Source: an uncultured Bacilli bacterium (GTDB lineage: Bacteria; Bacillota_I; Bacilli_A; RF39; UBA660). From it: DNA of 41,221 bases. Within the stretch, counting starts at the first letter, position 1. Each line of letters opens with the position of its first letter. Below are positions 1 through 9,168 of the stretch, piece after piece. Below the pieces are notes generated by a model that saw only the letters and a program-made list of their open reading frames with translations, ran no database searches and was not told where the DNA came from. The stretch covers positions 78,814-120,034 of the forward strand of contig CALVOU010000001.1 of the NCBI GenBank assembly GCA_944350365.1, written 5' to 3'. A program made the translations under genes and the position numbers.

Positions 1-1
1 A

Positions 2-268
2 AATAGAGAGGATAAGCGACCTAAAATGAGCGATTTGAGAGAGTCTGGTTCCATCGAACAAGATGCTGATATTGTCGCTTTGTTATATCGTGATGACTAT
101 TATCAAACGATAAAAGATAGTAGTGAAGCACCTGATCCTAGCTTAAGCGAATTAATCATCGGTAAACATCGTAATGGTCCAACGGGAAAAATAGATTTAT
201 TATTTAGAAAAAGTACCAGTACCTTTTTAAATTTTATTAAAGATAGTAGAGGTGAAGAAAATGGATAA
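2..268 (+). CDS. dnaB: Replicative DNA helicase DnaB, C-terminal end (5' truncated by window)
   Basis: This is the last ~88 codons of the hexameric replicative helicase that unwinds DNA at the fork. The frame is open from base 2. It reads NREDKRPKMSDLRESGSIEQ and then DADIV..LYRDDYY, the conserved C-terminal part of the RecA-like ATPase domain of DnaB. The later KHRNGPTG segment is also typical, since it includes the arginine-containing stretch near the subunit interface. The start lies outside the window. The stop at 266-268 overlaps the start of the next gene by 8 nt, which suggests translational coupling. Identity is secure; only completeness is limited. Confidence 0.95.
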   Translation, partial: NREDKRPKMSDLRESGSIEQDADIVALLYRDDYYQTIKDSSEAPDPSLSELIIGKHRNGPTGKIDLLFRKSTSTFLNFIKDSRGEENG

Positions 269-1802
269 AAAGACAACCATTCTGACAATAATAGCCTTAA
301 TCATCACTGGAGTTGTCGTCTATTTAGGTTCCAATCCGACAACGACCTATGCCAAAATACTAGGAATGACTAGTAGTAATGAACCAAGACAGTTATATCA
401 TATCTACCTTGGTGGAGAATCTTTGGGATTAATTGAATCAAGAGAAGAATTAGAAAGCTTTATCGATGAAAAACAGAGTGTTATAAAAGATAAATATCAA
501 GTAGACAAAGTTTATGTTCCTAATGATTTAGATATCGTACAAGAGATTACTTATGATGAAAATATTTCTTCAATCGAAGAAATTTACGAGAAGATTCAAG
601 AGAAAAAAGGAAGCGAAGCCTTTACCATAGATGGCTATAAGATCGTAATTGATGGAATTGAAAAAGAGACAGAGGGTGGAGAAACAGTAACCACTCCAGA
701 CATTGTTTTATATGTCTTAGATAAAGAAATTTTTACGAATTCAGTAGAAAAAACAATTACTTCTTTTATCGATGAAGATAGTTACCAGGACTTTTTAAAT
801 GATACCCAAGAAGAAATTCAAGAAACTGGTACGATTATCGAGGATCTATATATCCAAAATAACATCAGTATTCATAAAGGAAGAATTCCTACTGAAGAAA
901 AAATTTATTTAACAGAAGATGAATTAAGTAAATATCTTCTTTTTGGAACAATAGAAGATCAAGCGACTTATACCGTTCAAGAAGGAGATACCATTGAAGA
1001 TATTGCCTTCAACAACAAGTTATCTCCAGAAGAATTTCTAATTGCTAATACTGAGTATAATACGACTTCTGATTTATTATATCCAGGTAAAGAAGTAGTA
1101 TTGGGTGTGATTCAACCCCAATTCGATACAGTAGAAGAAACTCACGTAGTCTCTAAGAAGACAGTAGAAATTCAAACAGTGTATGAAGATGATCCTAATC
1201 AATATACTGGATATGAAAGAGTAAAACAGGAAGGTTCAGAAGGATTGAGTTTGGTTACTGAAAAGCAAAAATTAGTAAACGGAGAAATTACTAGCGTTGT
1301 TCCGGTATCAGAAGAAGTATTAGTACCTTCTGTCAATAAAATCATTGTCCGTGGAACAAAACAACGGGTAAATAGCTCAACTTCAATTACCAATCAAGAA
1401 GTGCCAGTAGGTGTTGGTAGTTGGGTATGGCCAACGACTGTGCCTTATACAATCTCTAGTAGCTTTGGTTATCGATGGGGAAAACTTCACGAAGGAATCG
1501 ATATCAGTGGTATTGGTCGTGGTTCTCCAATCAAAGCCACTAATAACGGACTTGTTGTTCAATCTGGATATACAAGAACAAACGGAAACTATATTGTTAT
1601 CGCTCATAGTAATGGTTATTATACAATGTATGCGCATATGAATTCTCGTATTCGTGAAGCAGGAGATGTTGTCATGGCCGGCGATCAAATCGGAACTGCA
1701 GGAGATAGTGGTTTCGCAACCGGTGTACATTTACACTTTGCGATATACCGTGGAATGCCATATCGTGGTGGCGTACCGATTAGTCCATTTAATATTTTCT
1801 AA
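261..1802 (+). CDS. LysM-G5-M23 (LytM-type) cell-wall metallopeptidase
   Basis: Predicted secreted or membrane-anchored peptidoglycan endopeptidase of 513 aa. It has an N-terminal hydrophobic segment (about residues 7-25), a long middle region, a LysM motif (TYTVQEGDTIEDIA, about 235-280), a G5-like domain (about 300-375) and a C-terminal M23 domain. The zinc and catalytic residues appear intact: H410 and D414 (HEGID), H459 (YAH), and H490/H492 (HLH), with LytM-like spacing, so it should be active. I chose ATG 261 rather than the in-frame GTG 252 because AGAGGTG (248-254) is then correctly placed as ribosome binding site. It overlaps dnaB by 8 nt and is followed after 2 nt by walJ, so the group is probably co-transcribed. 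Confidence 0.9.
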   Translation: MDKKTTILTIIALIITGVVVYLGSNPTTTYAKILGMTSSNEPRQLYHIYLGGESLGLIESREELESFIDEKQSVIKDKYQVDKVYVPNDLDIVQEITYDENISSIEEIYEKIQEKKGSEAFTIDGYKIVIDGIEKETEGGETVTTPDIVLYVLDKEIFTNSVEKTITSFIDEDSYQDFLNDTQEEIQETGTIIEDLYIQNNISIHKGRIPTEEKIYLTEDELSKYLLFGTIEDQATYTVQEGDTIEDIAFNNKLSPEEFLIANTEYNTTSDLLYPGKEVVLGVIQPQFDTVEETHVVSKKTVEIQTVYEDDPNQYTGYERVKQEGSEGLSLVTEKQKLVNGEITSVVPVSEEVLVPSVNKIIVRGTKQRVNSSTSITNQEVPVGVGSWVWPTTVPYTISSSFGYRWGKLHEGIDISGIGRGSPIKATNNGLVVQSGYTRTNGNYIVIAHSNGYYTMYAHMNSRIREAGDVVMAGDQIGTAGDSGFATGVHLHFAIYRGMPYRGGVPISPFNIF

Positions 1803-1804
1803 TC

Positions 1805-2563
1805 ATGAAAGTAAAAGTATTAGCAAGTGGTTCTAAAGGAAATTGTACTTACATCGAAACAAAGAAAAGCAAAATTCTAATCGATATTGGAATCACTTAT
1901 CAGCATTTAGCTTCCGAATTGTCAAACCTAGATCGAACACCAAAAGACTTAGATGCGATACTGATTACTCATACGCATTCTGATCATATCAAAGGATTAC
2001 AAGGACTCATAAGAAAAACCAATCTCCCTGTTTATGTGAGCGAAAAAATGATGACGGAACTACAAGAAAAAATTCCAGTTACAGTATGTCGATACTTAGA
2101 AGAACATTTTTTCTTAAATGATATCGAAGTAGAAATTATGCATACTTCTCACGATGTAGATTCTGTCGGTTACATTTTGTCTAACGAAGAAGCAAGTATC
2201 GTATATGTCACAGATACTGGTTATATTAACCGCCGTTATTTAAACCGCATGAAAAACAAAGACTTATATATTATGGAAAGTAACCATGATGAGAAAATGT
2301 TGATGAATGGTCCTTATCCTTTTATCCTAAAACAGCGAGTATTAAGTGATAAAGGCCATTTGTCTAATCATACAGCCGCTAAGTATCTTCAAGAAATTGT
2401 TGGAGAAAAAACTAAGTACATTATTTTAGCGCATATCAGTGAAAATAATAATACAGAAGAACTAGCCTTTCAAACAACGAAAGAAGTTCTAGAAGAAAAT
2501 CATATAGATAAACCAATCATCGTCGCTAAGCAACATGAATCATTAGAAACAATCGAGGTATAA
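1805..2563 (+). CDS. walJ: WalJ/YycJ-type metallo-beta-lactamase-fold protein
   Basis: 252 aa. The protein starts MKVKVLASGSKGNCTYIE and carries the metal-binding THTHSDH motif (about residues 57-63), a later SHDVDSVGY segment, VTDTGY and a GHLSNH stretch, all hallmarks of the WalJ (YycJ) branch of the metallo-beta-lactamase superfamily. Family members are predicted metal-dependent phosphodiesterases, some with DNA exonuclease activity, linked to replication and cell-wall control. It starts 2 nt after the M23 gene and is followed 1 nt later by rlmH, reproducing the common walJ-rlmH neighbourhood of Firmicutes. No strong Shine-Dalgarno precedes it, so coupled translation is likely. Confidence 0.9.
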   Translation: MKVKVLASGSKGNCTYIETKKSKILIDIGITYQHLASELSNLDRTPKDLDAILITHTHSDHIKGLQGLIRKTNLPVYVSEKMMTELQEKIPVTVCRYLEEHFFLNDIEVEIMHTSHDVDSVGYILSNEEASIVYVTDTGYINRRYLNRMKNKDLYIMESNHDEKMLMNGPYPFILKQRVLSDKGHLSNHTAAKYLQEIVGEKTKYIILAHISENNNTEELAFQTTKEVLEENHIDKPIIVAKQHESLETIEV

Positions 2564-2564
2564 A

Positions 2565-3020
2565 ATGATTAAAATAATTTGTATTGGAAAATTAAAAGAA
2601 AAATATTGGCAAGATTCTTGTGAGGAATATCGAAAAAGACTAGAAAAATATACTAAGTTAGAAATCATTGAATTAGCAGATGAAAAAAGTGATGATGAAA
2701 AAGTTTGTTTAATTAAAGAAAAAGAAAGAATCGAGAAAGTAATAAATCCGAAAGATTATCTAATTACCTTAGAAATTGATGGTAATCAAGTAGATTCAGT
2801 GGTGCTTGCTCAGAAACTTGATCGTCTTCAGGCACAAAATAGTACCATTACTTTTTTAATTGGTGGTTCTCATGGTATCCACGAAGAGATAAAGAAGTTA
2901 GCTAACGAACATCTTTCTTTCTCCAAGTTAACTTTCCCACATCAACTATTTCGCCTTCTGCTTCTTGAACAACTTTACCGTAGTTATAAAATTATTAACC
3001 ATGAAAAGTATCATAAATAA
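2565..3020 (+). CDS. rlmH: 23S rRNA pseudouridine-1915 N3-methyltransferase RlmH
   Basis: 151 aa, close to the usual ~159. SPOUT-class methyltransferase that methylates pseudouridine 1915 in helix 69 of 23S rRNA on assembled ribosomes, using S-adenosylmethionine. Visible signatures are the start MIKIICIGKLKEKYW, the knot segment FLIGGSHGIHEE (about 107-118) and the C-terminal LLLEQLYRSYKIINHEKYHK, whose last residues form the active-site tail. It begins 1 nt after the walJ stop and is followed directly by a strong terminator that closes the dnaB-M23-walJ-rlmH run. Confidence 0.97.
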   Translation: MIKIICIGKLKEKYWQDSCEEYRKRLEKYTKLEIIELADEKSDDEKVCLIKEKERIEKVINPKDYLITLEIDGNQVDSVVLAQKLDRLQAQNSTITFLIGGSHGIHEEIKKLANEHLSFSKLTFPHQLFRLLLLEQLYRSYKIINHEKYHK

Positions 3021-3052
3021 AGAATACGATCTAAAAAATCGTATTCTTTTTT
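3021..3052 (+). terminator. Intrinsic terminator after rlmH
   Basis: Perfect 10-bp arms AGAATACGAT / ATCGTATTCT (3021-3030 and 3038-3047) around a 7-nt loop, followed by a T run to 3052. It starts immediately after the rlmH stop. Confidence 0.9.
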
Positions 3053-3130
3053 AGTATATAAGTTAACTATGAGTGAATTTTGTCCTCTTTGTTTTATCCC
3101 TCTTCTATAATGAAAACAAGAGGTAACAAT

Positions 3131-3496
3131 ATGTTAATTTTTCAAAAGCGATTAAGAGAAACTAGAAAGAAGAGACATTTAAGTCAAGAAGAAGTAGGTA
3201 TAGCTTTACATATTAGTAAAAACGAAATTTGTAACTATGAGATTGGAAAAAGAATACCGCCTTTAGAAATGTTAATCAAACTAGCTGACTTTTTAGAAGT
3301 TGATTTCCTATGGTTAATTGGTCAAGAGATCGAGTTAAAGAGAGAAAAAGATCGAACGATTAAATTATCAGATTTAGATTTGAAAATACTACGTGCCATC
3401 AAAGAATCTGATCAGGTATATATGAAATTTTTAAAAGACCCAGGCCGAGCAGTCAAAGAAATGGAATTTTATCTAAAAAAACAACCGAATGAATAG
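3131..3496 (+). CDS. XRE-family helix-turn-helix transcriptional regulator
   Basis: 121 aa DNA-binding protein. Residues ~5-62 form a Cro/CI-type HTH (RLRETRKKRHLSQEEVGIAL then ISKNEICNYEIGKRIPPLEML..LADFLEV). The C-terminal ~55 residues are charged and of unknown role. The start at 3131 is chosen because AGAGGT (3119-3124) is a good ribosome binding site and a TATAAT at 3106-3111 would place transcription start only ~12 nt upstream; longer reading frames from 3080 or 3107 would include this promoter. Target genes are unknown; the adjacent symporter gene is a candidate on position only. Confidence 0.85.
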   Translation: MLIFQKRLRETRKKRHLSQEEVGIALHISKNEICNYEIGKRIPPLEMLIKLADFLEVDFLWLIGQEIELKREKDRTIKLSDLDLKILRAIKESDQVYMKFLKDPGRAVKEMEFYLKKQPNE

Positions 3497-3547
3497 AGCT
3501 TTTACATATCTAAACTAAGCTTAACATAGAATAGTACGGGTGATTCT

Positions 3548-4837
3548 ATGGAAATAGTAGCCGATATTCTATGGAGTATAGCTACCGTTTGTCTGTTGGG
3601 TGGAGGACTTTATTTTTCTTGTCGTCTAAAATTTCCTCAACTTCATCTATTAAAATTATTCAAAACCTGTAATGGAAAAAGTAAAAATACCATTTCTCCA
3701 CTAGCTAGCTTGAGTATGTCCTTAGCCGCTAGAATTGGCGTAGGTTCTCTTGCTGGAATTGCTATCGCTATCTACATAGGTGGTCCGGGCTCTATTTTCT
3801 GGATGTGGATCATTACTATATTTACTTCCATTAATGCTTACTGTGAAAGTTATTTAGGCGCTAAATACCAAGAAAAGGATGGAGATGAATATAAAGGAGG
3901 ACCAGCTTATTATATTGATAAGGGGTTAAAAAAGAAAAGCCTAGCGAAAACTTACGCCGTCCTGATTATTATTGCCTATGTCTTTGGCTTTATGACTATT
4001 CAAGCTAATACGATCACTAAATCTATCAGTGAATATCTACCTATTCCTCATATTCTTATTGGTCTTTCCATTGCTCTTTTATCAGGCATGATTATTGTTA
4101 AAGGATTAAATGGAATTGTTCATATAACGAGTAAAATGGTACCGATTATGGGTATTGGTTATCTTTCAGTGGCTCTGTTTGTTATTTTTCGGAATTTTGA
4201 ACAGTTACCAGATATTTTTCAATTAATCGTTTCATCTGCCTTCGACACCAAAGCAGCGTCAACGGGTATTCTAACCACCTTTATTATTGGATTACAACGA
4301 GGAATATTTTCTACCGAAGCCGGATTAGGAAGTGGGTCGATAGCTTCCTCTACTTCTGGAGTAACTGATAAAGTAGGGCTTGGCTTACTTCAGATTCTAG
4401 GTATCTATTTCACCACGTTTATCATCTGCACATCAACCGCTATTTTAATTTTACTTTCTGACTATCAAACCCTCTTCTTTACCAATCTTAATGGCATCGA
4501 AATCACTCAGTATGCCTTAACTAAAGAGTTAGGACAATTTGGAAATATCTTTCTAATTCTTTCAATTTTCTTCTTTGCCTTCTCCACCATTATTGCCGGT
4601 TATTATTATGGAGAAAGTAATGTTAAATATTTATTCAAAAACAATAGTTCTAAATTAGTCCCTATACTAAAGATTGTAACTATATTACTCTTAATTATCG
4701 GTAGTATCATAAGCCCAACTATCCTATGGAAAACAATCGATATCTTAGTTGCCCTCCTTGCAATTATCAATATGTACTGTATGATGAAAATGCGTAAAGA
4801 AATTGTCTTTGATTACCAAAAATCTCTATCCAAATAA
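3548..4837 (+). CDS. Sodium:alanine/glycine symporter (AGCS family)
   Basis: 429 aa integral membrane protein with about ten hydrophobic segments. Family signatures are the opening GGGLYFSCRLKFPQL, then SLAARIGVGSLAGIAIAIYIGGPGSIFWMW (typical of AGCS carriers), KGGPAYYIDKGL, and IFSTEAGLGSGSIA. The family imports alanine or glycine with Na+. Exact substrate cannot be read from sequence. A GGGTGA ribosome binding site (3538-3543) precedes ATG 3548. The protein is slightly shorter than many AGCS members (~450-480 aa), mainly at the C-terminus. Confidence 0.93.
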   Translation: MEIVADILWSIATVCLLGGGLYFSCRLKFPQLHLLKLFKTCNGKSKNTISPLASLSMSLAARIGVGSLAGIAIAIYIGGPGSIFWMWIITIFTSINAYCESYLGAKYQEKDGDEYKGGPAYYIDKGLKKKSLAKTYAVLIIIAYVFGFMTIQANTITKSISEYLPIPHILIGLSIALLSGMIIVKGLNGIVHITSKMVPIMGIGYLSVALFVIFRNFEQLPDIFQLIVSSAFDTKAASTGILTTFIIGLQRGIFSTEAGLGSGSIASSTSGVTDKVGLGLLQILGIYFTTFIICTSTAILILLSDYQTLFFTNLNGIEITQYALTKELGQFGNIFLILSIFFFAFSTIIAGYYYGESNVKYLFKNNSSKLVPILKIVTILLLIIGSIISPTILWKTIDILVALLAIINMYCMMKMRKEIVFDYQKSLSK

Positions 4838-4879
4838 GGAAGTTTATATTATAATAAAAACTAGAAGTTAGGTGATAAA

Positions 4880-5545
4880 ATGATAGGTAATGATTGGGAT
4901 ATAGTACTAAAAGAAGAAATGGAAAAAGACTATTTCAAAGAATTAATTGTCAAAGTAAAACAAGAGTATCATCAACATACCGTTTATCCACAAGCAGCAG
5001 AAATCTTTAAAGCTTTCCGTAATACTAGCTTTTCTGATACTAAAGTCGTTATTTTAGGTCAAGATCCTTATCATGGAGAAAATCAGGCAGAAGGATTATC
5101 TTTTTCAGTAAAAAACGGAATTCAAAAGCCACCATCTCTTCAAAATATTTTTAAAGAACTACAGGATGATTTAGGTTGTTCGATTCCGCAAAATGGAAGC
5201 CTTGTTGCTTGGTCTAATGAAGGAGTATTGCTACTAAATAGTGTATTAACTGTCCAAGCTCATCACCCCATGTCTCATAAAAATTTTGGCTGGGAAACGT
5301 TTACTGACGCAGTAATTGAAAAGCTAAATGAAAAGGAAAAGCCAGTTGTCTTTATTCTTTGGGGAAGTTACGCTAGAAGTAAAAAGAAACTAATTACTAA
5401 CCCTAATCACTGTATTATCGAATCTGCCCATCCCTCACCACTATCTGCTTATAACGGTTTCTTTGGTAGCCACCCTTTCTCCAAAACCAACAATTTTTTG
5501 GTTAGTAAAGGGGAAAAGCCAATTAACTGGGAAATAACCAACTAA
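4880..5545 (+). CDS. ung: Uracil-DNA glycosylase (family 1)
   Basis: 221 aa. Removes uracil from DNA as the first step of base excision repair. The catalytic water-activating loop GQDPYHG is at residues 60-66 (catalytic Asp62), the uracil-binding LLLNSVLTV and VFILWGSYA segments follow, and the minor-groove loop [13 protein letters not shown] with catalytic His is near residue 185. All key residues are present. Ribosome binding site AGGTGA lies 6 nt before ATG 4880. A hairpin shared with the convergent LemA gene follows. Confidence 0.98.
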   Translation: MIGNDWDIVLKEEMEKDYFKELIVKVKQEYHQHTVYPQAAEIFKAFRNTSFSDTKVVILGQDPYHGENQAEGLSFSVKNGIQKPPSLQNIFKELQDDLGCSIPQNGSLVAWSNEGVLLLNSVLTVQAHHPMSHKNFGWETFTDAVIEKLNEKEKPVVFILWGSYARSKKKLITNPNHCIIESAHPSPLSAYNGFFGSHPFSKTNNFLVSKGEKPINWEITN

Positions 5546-5553
5546 ATTGGCAT

Positions 5554-5598
5554 AAAAAAAGAATAAGTATCCAAACTTAGAAGTACTTATTCTTTTTA
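5554..5598. terminator. Bidirectional terminator between ung and the LemA-family gene
   Basis: AAAAAGAATAAGTA and TACTTATTCTTTTT form a long stem around a ~14-nt loop, with A runs on the left and T runs on the right. It therefore works for ung (+) and for the convergent minus-strand gene, whose stop codon lies in the right arm. Confidence 0.88.
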
Positions 5599-6138
5599 TT
5601 TTTCTTTTAAAATTTCGAAAATCTCTACTTTTTCATCCGCATAGAACTCTTTTCGTGGATAATGAAAAATTAACGCTACAAAGTTAGAAGGAAAACACTT
5701 CACTAATTTATTATAAGAAATAATCGTATCGTTATAATATTTCTTTGCCGCAATCAAATCATTATCAATATCGATTAAATCAAAATTAATCGTATTCAAG
5801 GCCTCAACTTCTTTTAACCTAGACTCTAAATCTAGTAATCCCTTATATTCCGCCATTTGTTTTTCTAATTCTTTATTTAGTTCAAAATTATTTAATTTCT
5901 TATTTTTGATCTTCAACAAACCAGATAAAATCTGATCTTCTTGATATTTAGGATCAAAATCTTCGATAATTTTGACTGCTCTTTCTAATAAAGCTAATTT
6001 CTTTTGTAGAAGAATATCAATATTATTTTCAGCTTCACTAATTCTGATTCGAGCCATTTGAAATTTATTATAATAAACAACCTCGATTAAGAGTATAATC
6101 AATACTAAAATGAGTATTCCGACGATAATATAATACAT
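5596..6138 (-). CDS. LemA family protein
   Basis: 180 aa. An N-terminal transmembrane helix (residues ~2-25) is followed by a helical-bundle region with the LemA signature: ISEAENNIDILLQKK near residues 33-47, and AKKYYNDTIISYNKLVKCFPSNFVA near the C-terminus. The biochemical role of LemA proteins is not established; they are membrane-anchored with a helical soluble domain. It is the last gene of the minus-strand run pbp-gerQ-lemA. About 100 nt of AT-rich sequence separates it from gerQ. Confidence 0.87.
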   Translation of the reverse strand: MYYIIVGILILVLIILLIEVVYYNKFQMARIRISEAENNIDILLQKKLALLERAVKIIEDFDPKYQEDQILSGLLKIKNKKLNNFELNKELEKQMAEYKGLLDLESRLKEVEALNTINFDLIDIDNDLIAAKKYYNDTIISYNKLVKCFPSNFVALIFHYPRKEFYADEKVEIFEILKEK

Positions 6139-6237
6139 AACATCCCCTCGTATTCTATATCATCATTTTAGCATTGTTTTCCCGTTTAGTAAATTATTTG
6201 TGCAAGGAAAAAGTGAAAATCACAAGAAAATTCACTT

Positions 6238-6588
6238 TTAGAAATTAATATCTTCATCAAAAGTCGCAAAATTGATATAAACTAACCACAATAGAATCGT
6301 TTTTCCTTCACTATCTTTTAACAACAAGTAATCTCTACCATCCGCTAAGATAATACCCTTAAAAATGCGATCACGCCATTCTACAGAGTCGGGGTAAGAA
6401 AGATAAACGGAAACTTGTTTTCCATGATTCTTAGAAAAAATTGTCTCTGCATACTGTGGATTGATAGCTTGTTGTTGTTGCATACTATTTTGGTATCCTG
6501 GAAAATCTGTATATGGTGGATATGTACTTTGATTGGGAATAAGACTAGGGTTAGTTGTGGTTACCCGATTAGAAAAATCTGGATTCAT
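6238..6588 (-). CDS. gerQ: Spore coat protein GerQ
   Basis: 116 aa. The N-terminus is rich in Asn, Pro, Tyr and Gln, including QQQQ. The C-terminal ~70 residues carry the GerQ core: NHGKQVSVYLSYPDS, then KGIILADGRDYLLLKD, ending LLWLVYINFATFDEDINF. In B. subtilis GerQ is a coat protein needed for localisation of the cortex-lytic enzyme CwlJ and is cross-linked by transglutaminase; that role is inferred by family. ATG 6588 is preferred over the in-frame TTG 6591 because the AAGGTG ribosome binding site is then better spaced. Confidence 0.88.
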   Translation of the reverse strand: MNPDFSNRVTTTNPSLIPNQSTYPPYTDFPGYQNSMQQQQAINPQYAETIFSKNHGKQVSVYLSYPDSVEWRDRIFKGIILADGRDYLLLKDSEGKTILLWLVYINFATFDEDINF

Positions 6589-6642
6589 CAAATCACCTTC
6601 CTATAAAACTATATGAAGGTATTAGAAAAATAGTACATAAAT

Positions 6643-8619
6643 CTAATTTTGTTCTAATACTTGTTCATCTTGCTCTAGTAGTTCATCAAAAACGGTATCG
6701 GTAGTAGAAGGTTCTGTTCCTTTGACATAGTACATAATTTTTTTCTTTTCGTCCGCATCCGTTGCCGGCTTTCCCGTAATAGGATTCACCAGGACACCAA
6801 CCACATTACTTGGTTGCTTATACCACGCATCCTCTTGATCTTGTAAGTAGCCTTCGGTTGCCTCTACCCAAATATTACGGGAGTATTTATAATCAGATGC
6901 TTCAATATCTCGGTTATCATCATATCCAACCCAAACCGCAGTAACAATGTTGTGATTGTAACCAATTGACCAATGATCAGTATTAGTAGTACCACTTTTT
7001 AAAGCGAGTTTATGTTTAATTTTAGGCGCTATCCCAATCGCTGTAGGATAGTTATAATCGATAAAAGTAGAATCGTAAGTAGAAGTTAATAATTCACTTA
7101 AAATATAAGTTAAACTTTTATTTAAAATATTTTCTTTTTCTTCTTTATGTTCATAGAGAACATTTCCTTTTAAATCTTCTACTCTAGAGATTAAATATCC
7201 TTCTACCTTATAACCTTCGTTCGCAAATGCCGAATAAGCAGCAGCCATCTCAATAATATTGATACTAGCTGTACCTAAAGGTAGAGAAGGAATTTCTTCT
7301 AATTCAGCCGTTATTCCTAATCGTTTAGAAATATTCACCAAGGCATCTTCTCCTAGAAACATATGAGTTTTAACCGCATAAATATTATCAGAGTAAGAAA
7401 TCGCAGTAGCTAAAGAAATCGGTTTATTCCCGTATTGATCTCCGTAGTTTTGTGGCGAATACGTCTGATTATTAGAAAAAGTAAATGTGGTTTGTTCACT
7501 AGTAAACGTTGTGCTCGAAGTAAACCCATTTTCTAATGCAGCATAATATAAGAAAGGTTTCATCGTTGAACCGACTTGTCTTGCTGATTGATAAGCTCGA
7601 TTATATTGACTTTTATTGTAATCTTTTCCTCCAACCAGAGCGATAATTTTTCCAGTATTCGGATCCATCATAACACTAGCGACTTGTAATTCAGTCTCAT
7701 CAGTTAAATTGTTTTTGATACTATTTTCTAAAACGCTCTGGGCATTCATATCTAAATTAGTATAGATTTTAATTCCTCCAGTTTCTAACAAAGATTCTGG
7801 AATTTCTTCTAAAGAGTTCAACTCCCTCATCACCGCATCTTGATAATACATGATATTGGCTAATTCTTGAGAATTTTTTTCTCCCACGATAGTTAACTCT
7901 TCTGAAACTGCTTGATTGTATTCTTCTTCTGTAATTATCTCATTTTTATATAAATTGTATAGAATATTTGTCTGTCGTTGTTTAGCCAAATCAAAATTCA
8001 CAATTGGTGAATAATTAGAAGGAGATTTAGGAATCCCTGTAAGCATCGCGGCTTCTGCCCAGTCTAATTCTGAAGCATTTTTATCAAAATAAAATTTAGA
8101 CGCATTCTGAATCCCATACATTCCATGTCCATAATTAATCGTATTTAAATACCCCTCTAAGATCTCATCTTTATCATAATGAACTTCTAATTGTAAGGTA
8201 ATCCACATTTCTTTTAACTTCCGCTCCCAGGTTTTATCAAAATCAAGGAATAGATTCCGCGCATATTGTTGAGAAATGGTACTCGCTCCTTGACTTTTAC
8301 TACCAGAGGTAATATTGACAACCATCGCTTTCGCAATTCGTAAGAAGTCAAATCCAAAATGTTGGTAAAAATGCTTATCTTCAGTATAAATTGTTGCCTG
8401 AATTAATTTATCTGAAATATCTTCTAAATTCACCCATTCTTGTGAACCACTTCCTTGAAAAAACAGTTCATTCTGACTATCATACATTAAAAAAGCATTC
8501 GCATTTTTAATTTCTAATTTAGGAGACATTTTAATATAAAGAATAACACCCCCAAAAGCTAAAAGGGCAATAATCATCAATAAAACAAAAACTTTGATGA
8601 TTTTTTTTAACTTCTTCAT
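6643..8619 (-). CDS. Class A penicillin-binding protein (transglycosylase/transpeptidase)
   Basis: 658 aa bifunctional peptidoglycan synthase. It has an N-terminal membrane anchor (residues ~8-30) and a GT51 glycosyltransferase domain with catalytic E80 in TEDKHFYQHFG and the GASTISQQYARNLF motif. The transpeptidase domain has the SxxK serine S351 and K354 (GSTMK), SDN at 409-411 and K540-S-G-T in place of the commoner KTG, a variant found in PBP1-type enzymes. The acidic C-terminal tail is short. A forespore-type promoter match upstream and the neighbouring gerQ suggest a role in spore peptidoglycan, as for PbpF/PbpG of B. subtilis; this is inference. Confidence 0.93.
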   Translation of the reverse strand: MKKLKKIIKVFVLLMIIALLAFGGVILYIKMSPKLEIKNANAFLMYDSQNELFFQGSGSQEWVNLEDISDKLIQATIYTEDKHFYQHFGFDFLRIAKAMVVNITSGSKSQGASTISQQYARNLFLDFDKTWERKLKEMWITLQLEVHYDKDEILEGYLNTINYGHGMYGIQNASKFYFDKNASELDWAEAAMLTGIPKSPSNYSPIVNFDLAKQRQTNILYNLYKNEIITEEEYNQAVSEELTIVGEKNSQELANIMYYQDAVMRELNSLEEIPESLLETGGIKIYTNLDMNAQSVLENSIKNNLTDETELQVASVMMDPNTGKIIALVGGKDYNKSQYNRAYQSARQVGSTMKPFLYYAALENGFTSSTTFTSEQTTFTFSNNQTYSPQNYGDQYGNKPISLATAISYSDNIYAVKTHMFLGEDALVNISKRLGITAELEEIPSLPLGTASINIIEMAAAYSAFANEGYKVEGYLISRVEDLKGNVLYEHKEEKENILNKSLTYILSELLTSTYDSTFIDYNYPTAIGIAPKIKHKLALKSGTTNTDHWSIGYNHNIVTAVWVGYDDNRDIEASDYKYSRNIWVEATEGYLQDQEDAWYKQPSNVVGVLVNPITGKPATDADEKKKIMYYVKGTEPSTTDTVFDELLEQDEQVLEQN

Positions 8620-8641
8620 AAAATCCCTCCAATACTATTTT

Positions 8642-8672
8642 TAATATGGATCGCTCTAAAAAAAAATATGTA
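8642..8672 (-). promoter_or_regulatory. Possible SigG-type (forespore) promoter of the PBP gene
   Basis: Reading the minus strand, TACATA (8672-8667) is followed after 18 nt by CATATTA (8648-8642). This resembles the SigG pattern TGMATA-18-CATNNTA, with one or two mismatches in the -35. It lies about 25 nt before the start codon. The AT-rich context makes chance possible. Confidence 0.4.
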
Positions 8673-8745
8673 TAAAAACAATAGTCTAAAAATTAGTAAG
8701 TGTAAAAGTTTTTAAAAGGGAAATAAATAAAATAATGGAAAAAAG

Positions 8746-8774
8746 TAGGCAAATTAAAAGAGGTATGCTATAAT
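8746..8774 (+). promoter_or_regulatory. SigA-type promoter for DUF1934-argS
   Basis: Extended -10 TGCTATAAT (TATAAT at 8769-8774) with a weak -35 around 8746-8751. It lies ~26 nt before ATG 8800, and GGGTGA (8790-8795) serves as ribosome binding site. Confidence 0.6.
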
Positions 8775-8799
8775 GATGCTTAGATTTCTGGGTGATAAA

Positions 8800-9168
8800 A
8801 TGAAAAAGGTAAATTTAAGTATCTCACTGATAACACAATCTGAGCACGAAGAATATAATTTAACAGGCGAGATAGATGAAAAGTTTAATCGTTTAACTTA
8901 TGTAGAACCTTCTACCAATATCCATATAGTGATCGATAAAAGCGCTAAACAGATGGTTAGAGAAAGTGATCATTATCGAATGGTTCTATATTTTAAAGAA
9001 GATGAACGAATTGAAATTTTGTTAAAAGAAGAAGCAAAAAAAGTAGAAATAGAGATTAAGACAAAGACATATGACGTTAGTGAAAATCACTTCCATGTCA
9101 AGTATCAATTACTCTCATCTAATGAAGAAGTAGAATATCTAATCGATAGTGAAGAGGTGAAAGAATGA
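8800..9168 (+). CDS. DUF1934 (YwiB-like) beta-barrel protein
   Basis: 122 aa soluble protein whose sequence pattern (VNLSISLITQ..., YRMVLYFKEDERIEILL, FHVKYQLL) fits the DUF1934/YwiB family, small calycin-like barrels of unknown function that sit directly upstream of argS in many Bacilli. The start at 8800 is preferred over ATG 8773 because the promoter -10 ends at 8774 and GGGTGA precedes 8800. The gene overlaps argS by 4 nt (ATGA), so translation is coupled. Confidence 0.8.
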   Translation: MKKVNLSISLITQSEHEEYNLTGEIDEKFNRLTYVEPSTNIHIVIDKSAKQMVRESDHYRMVLYFKEDERIEILLKEEAKKVEIEIKTKTYDVSENHFHVKYQLLSSNEEVEYLIDSEEVKE

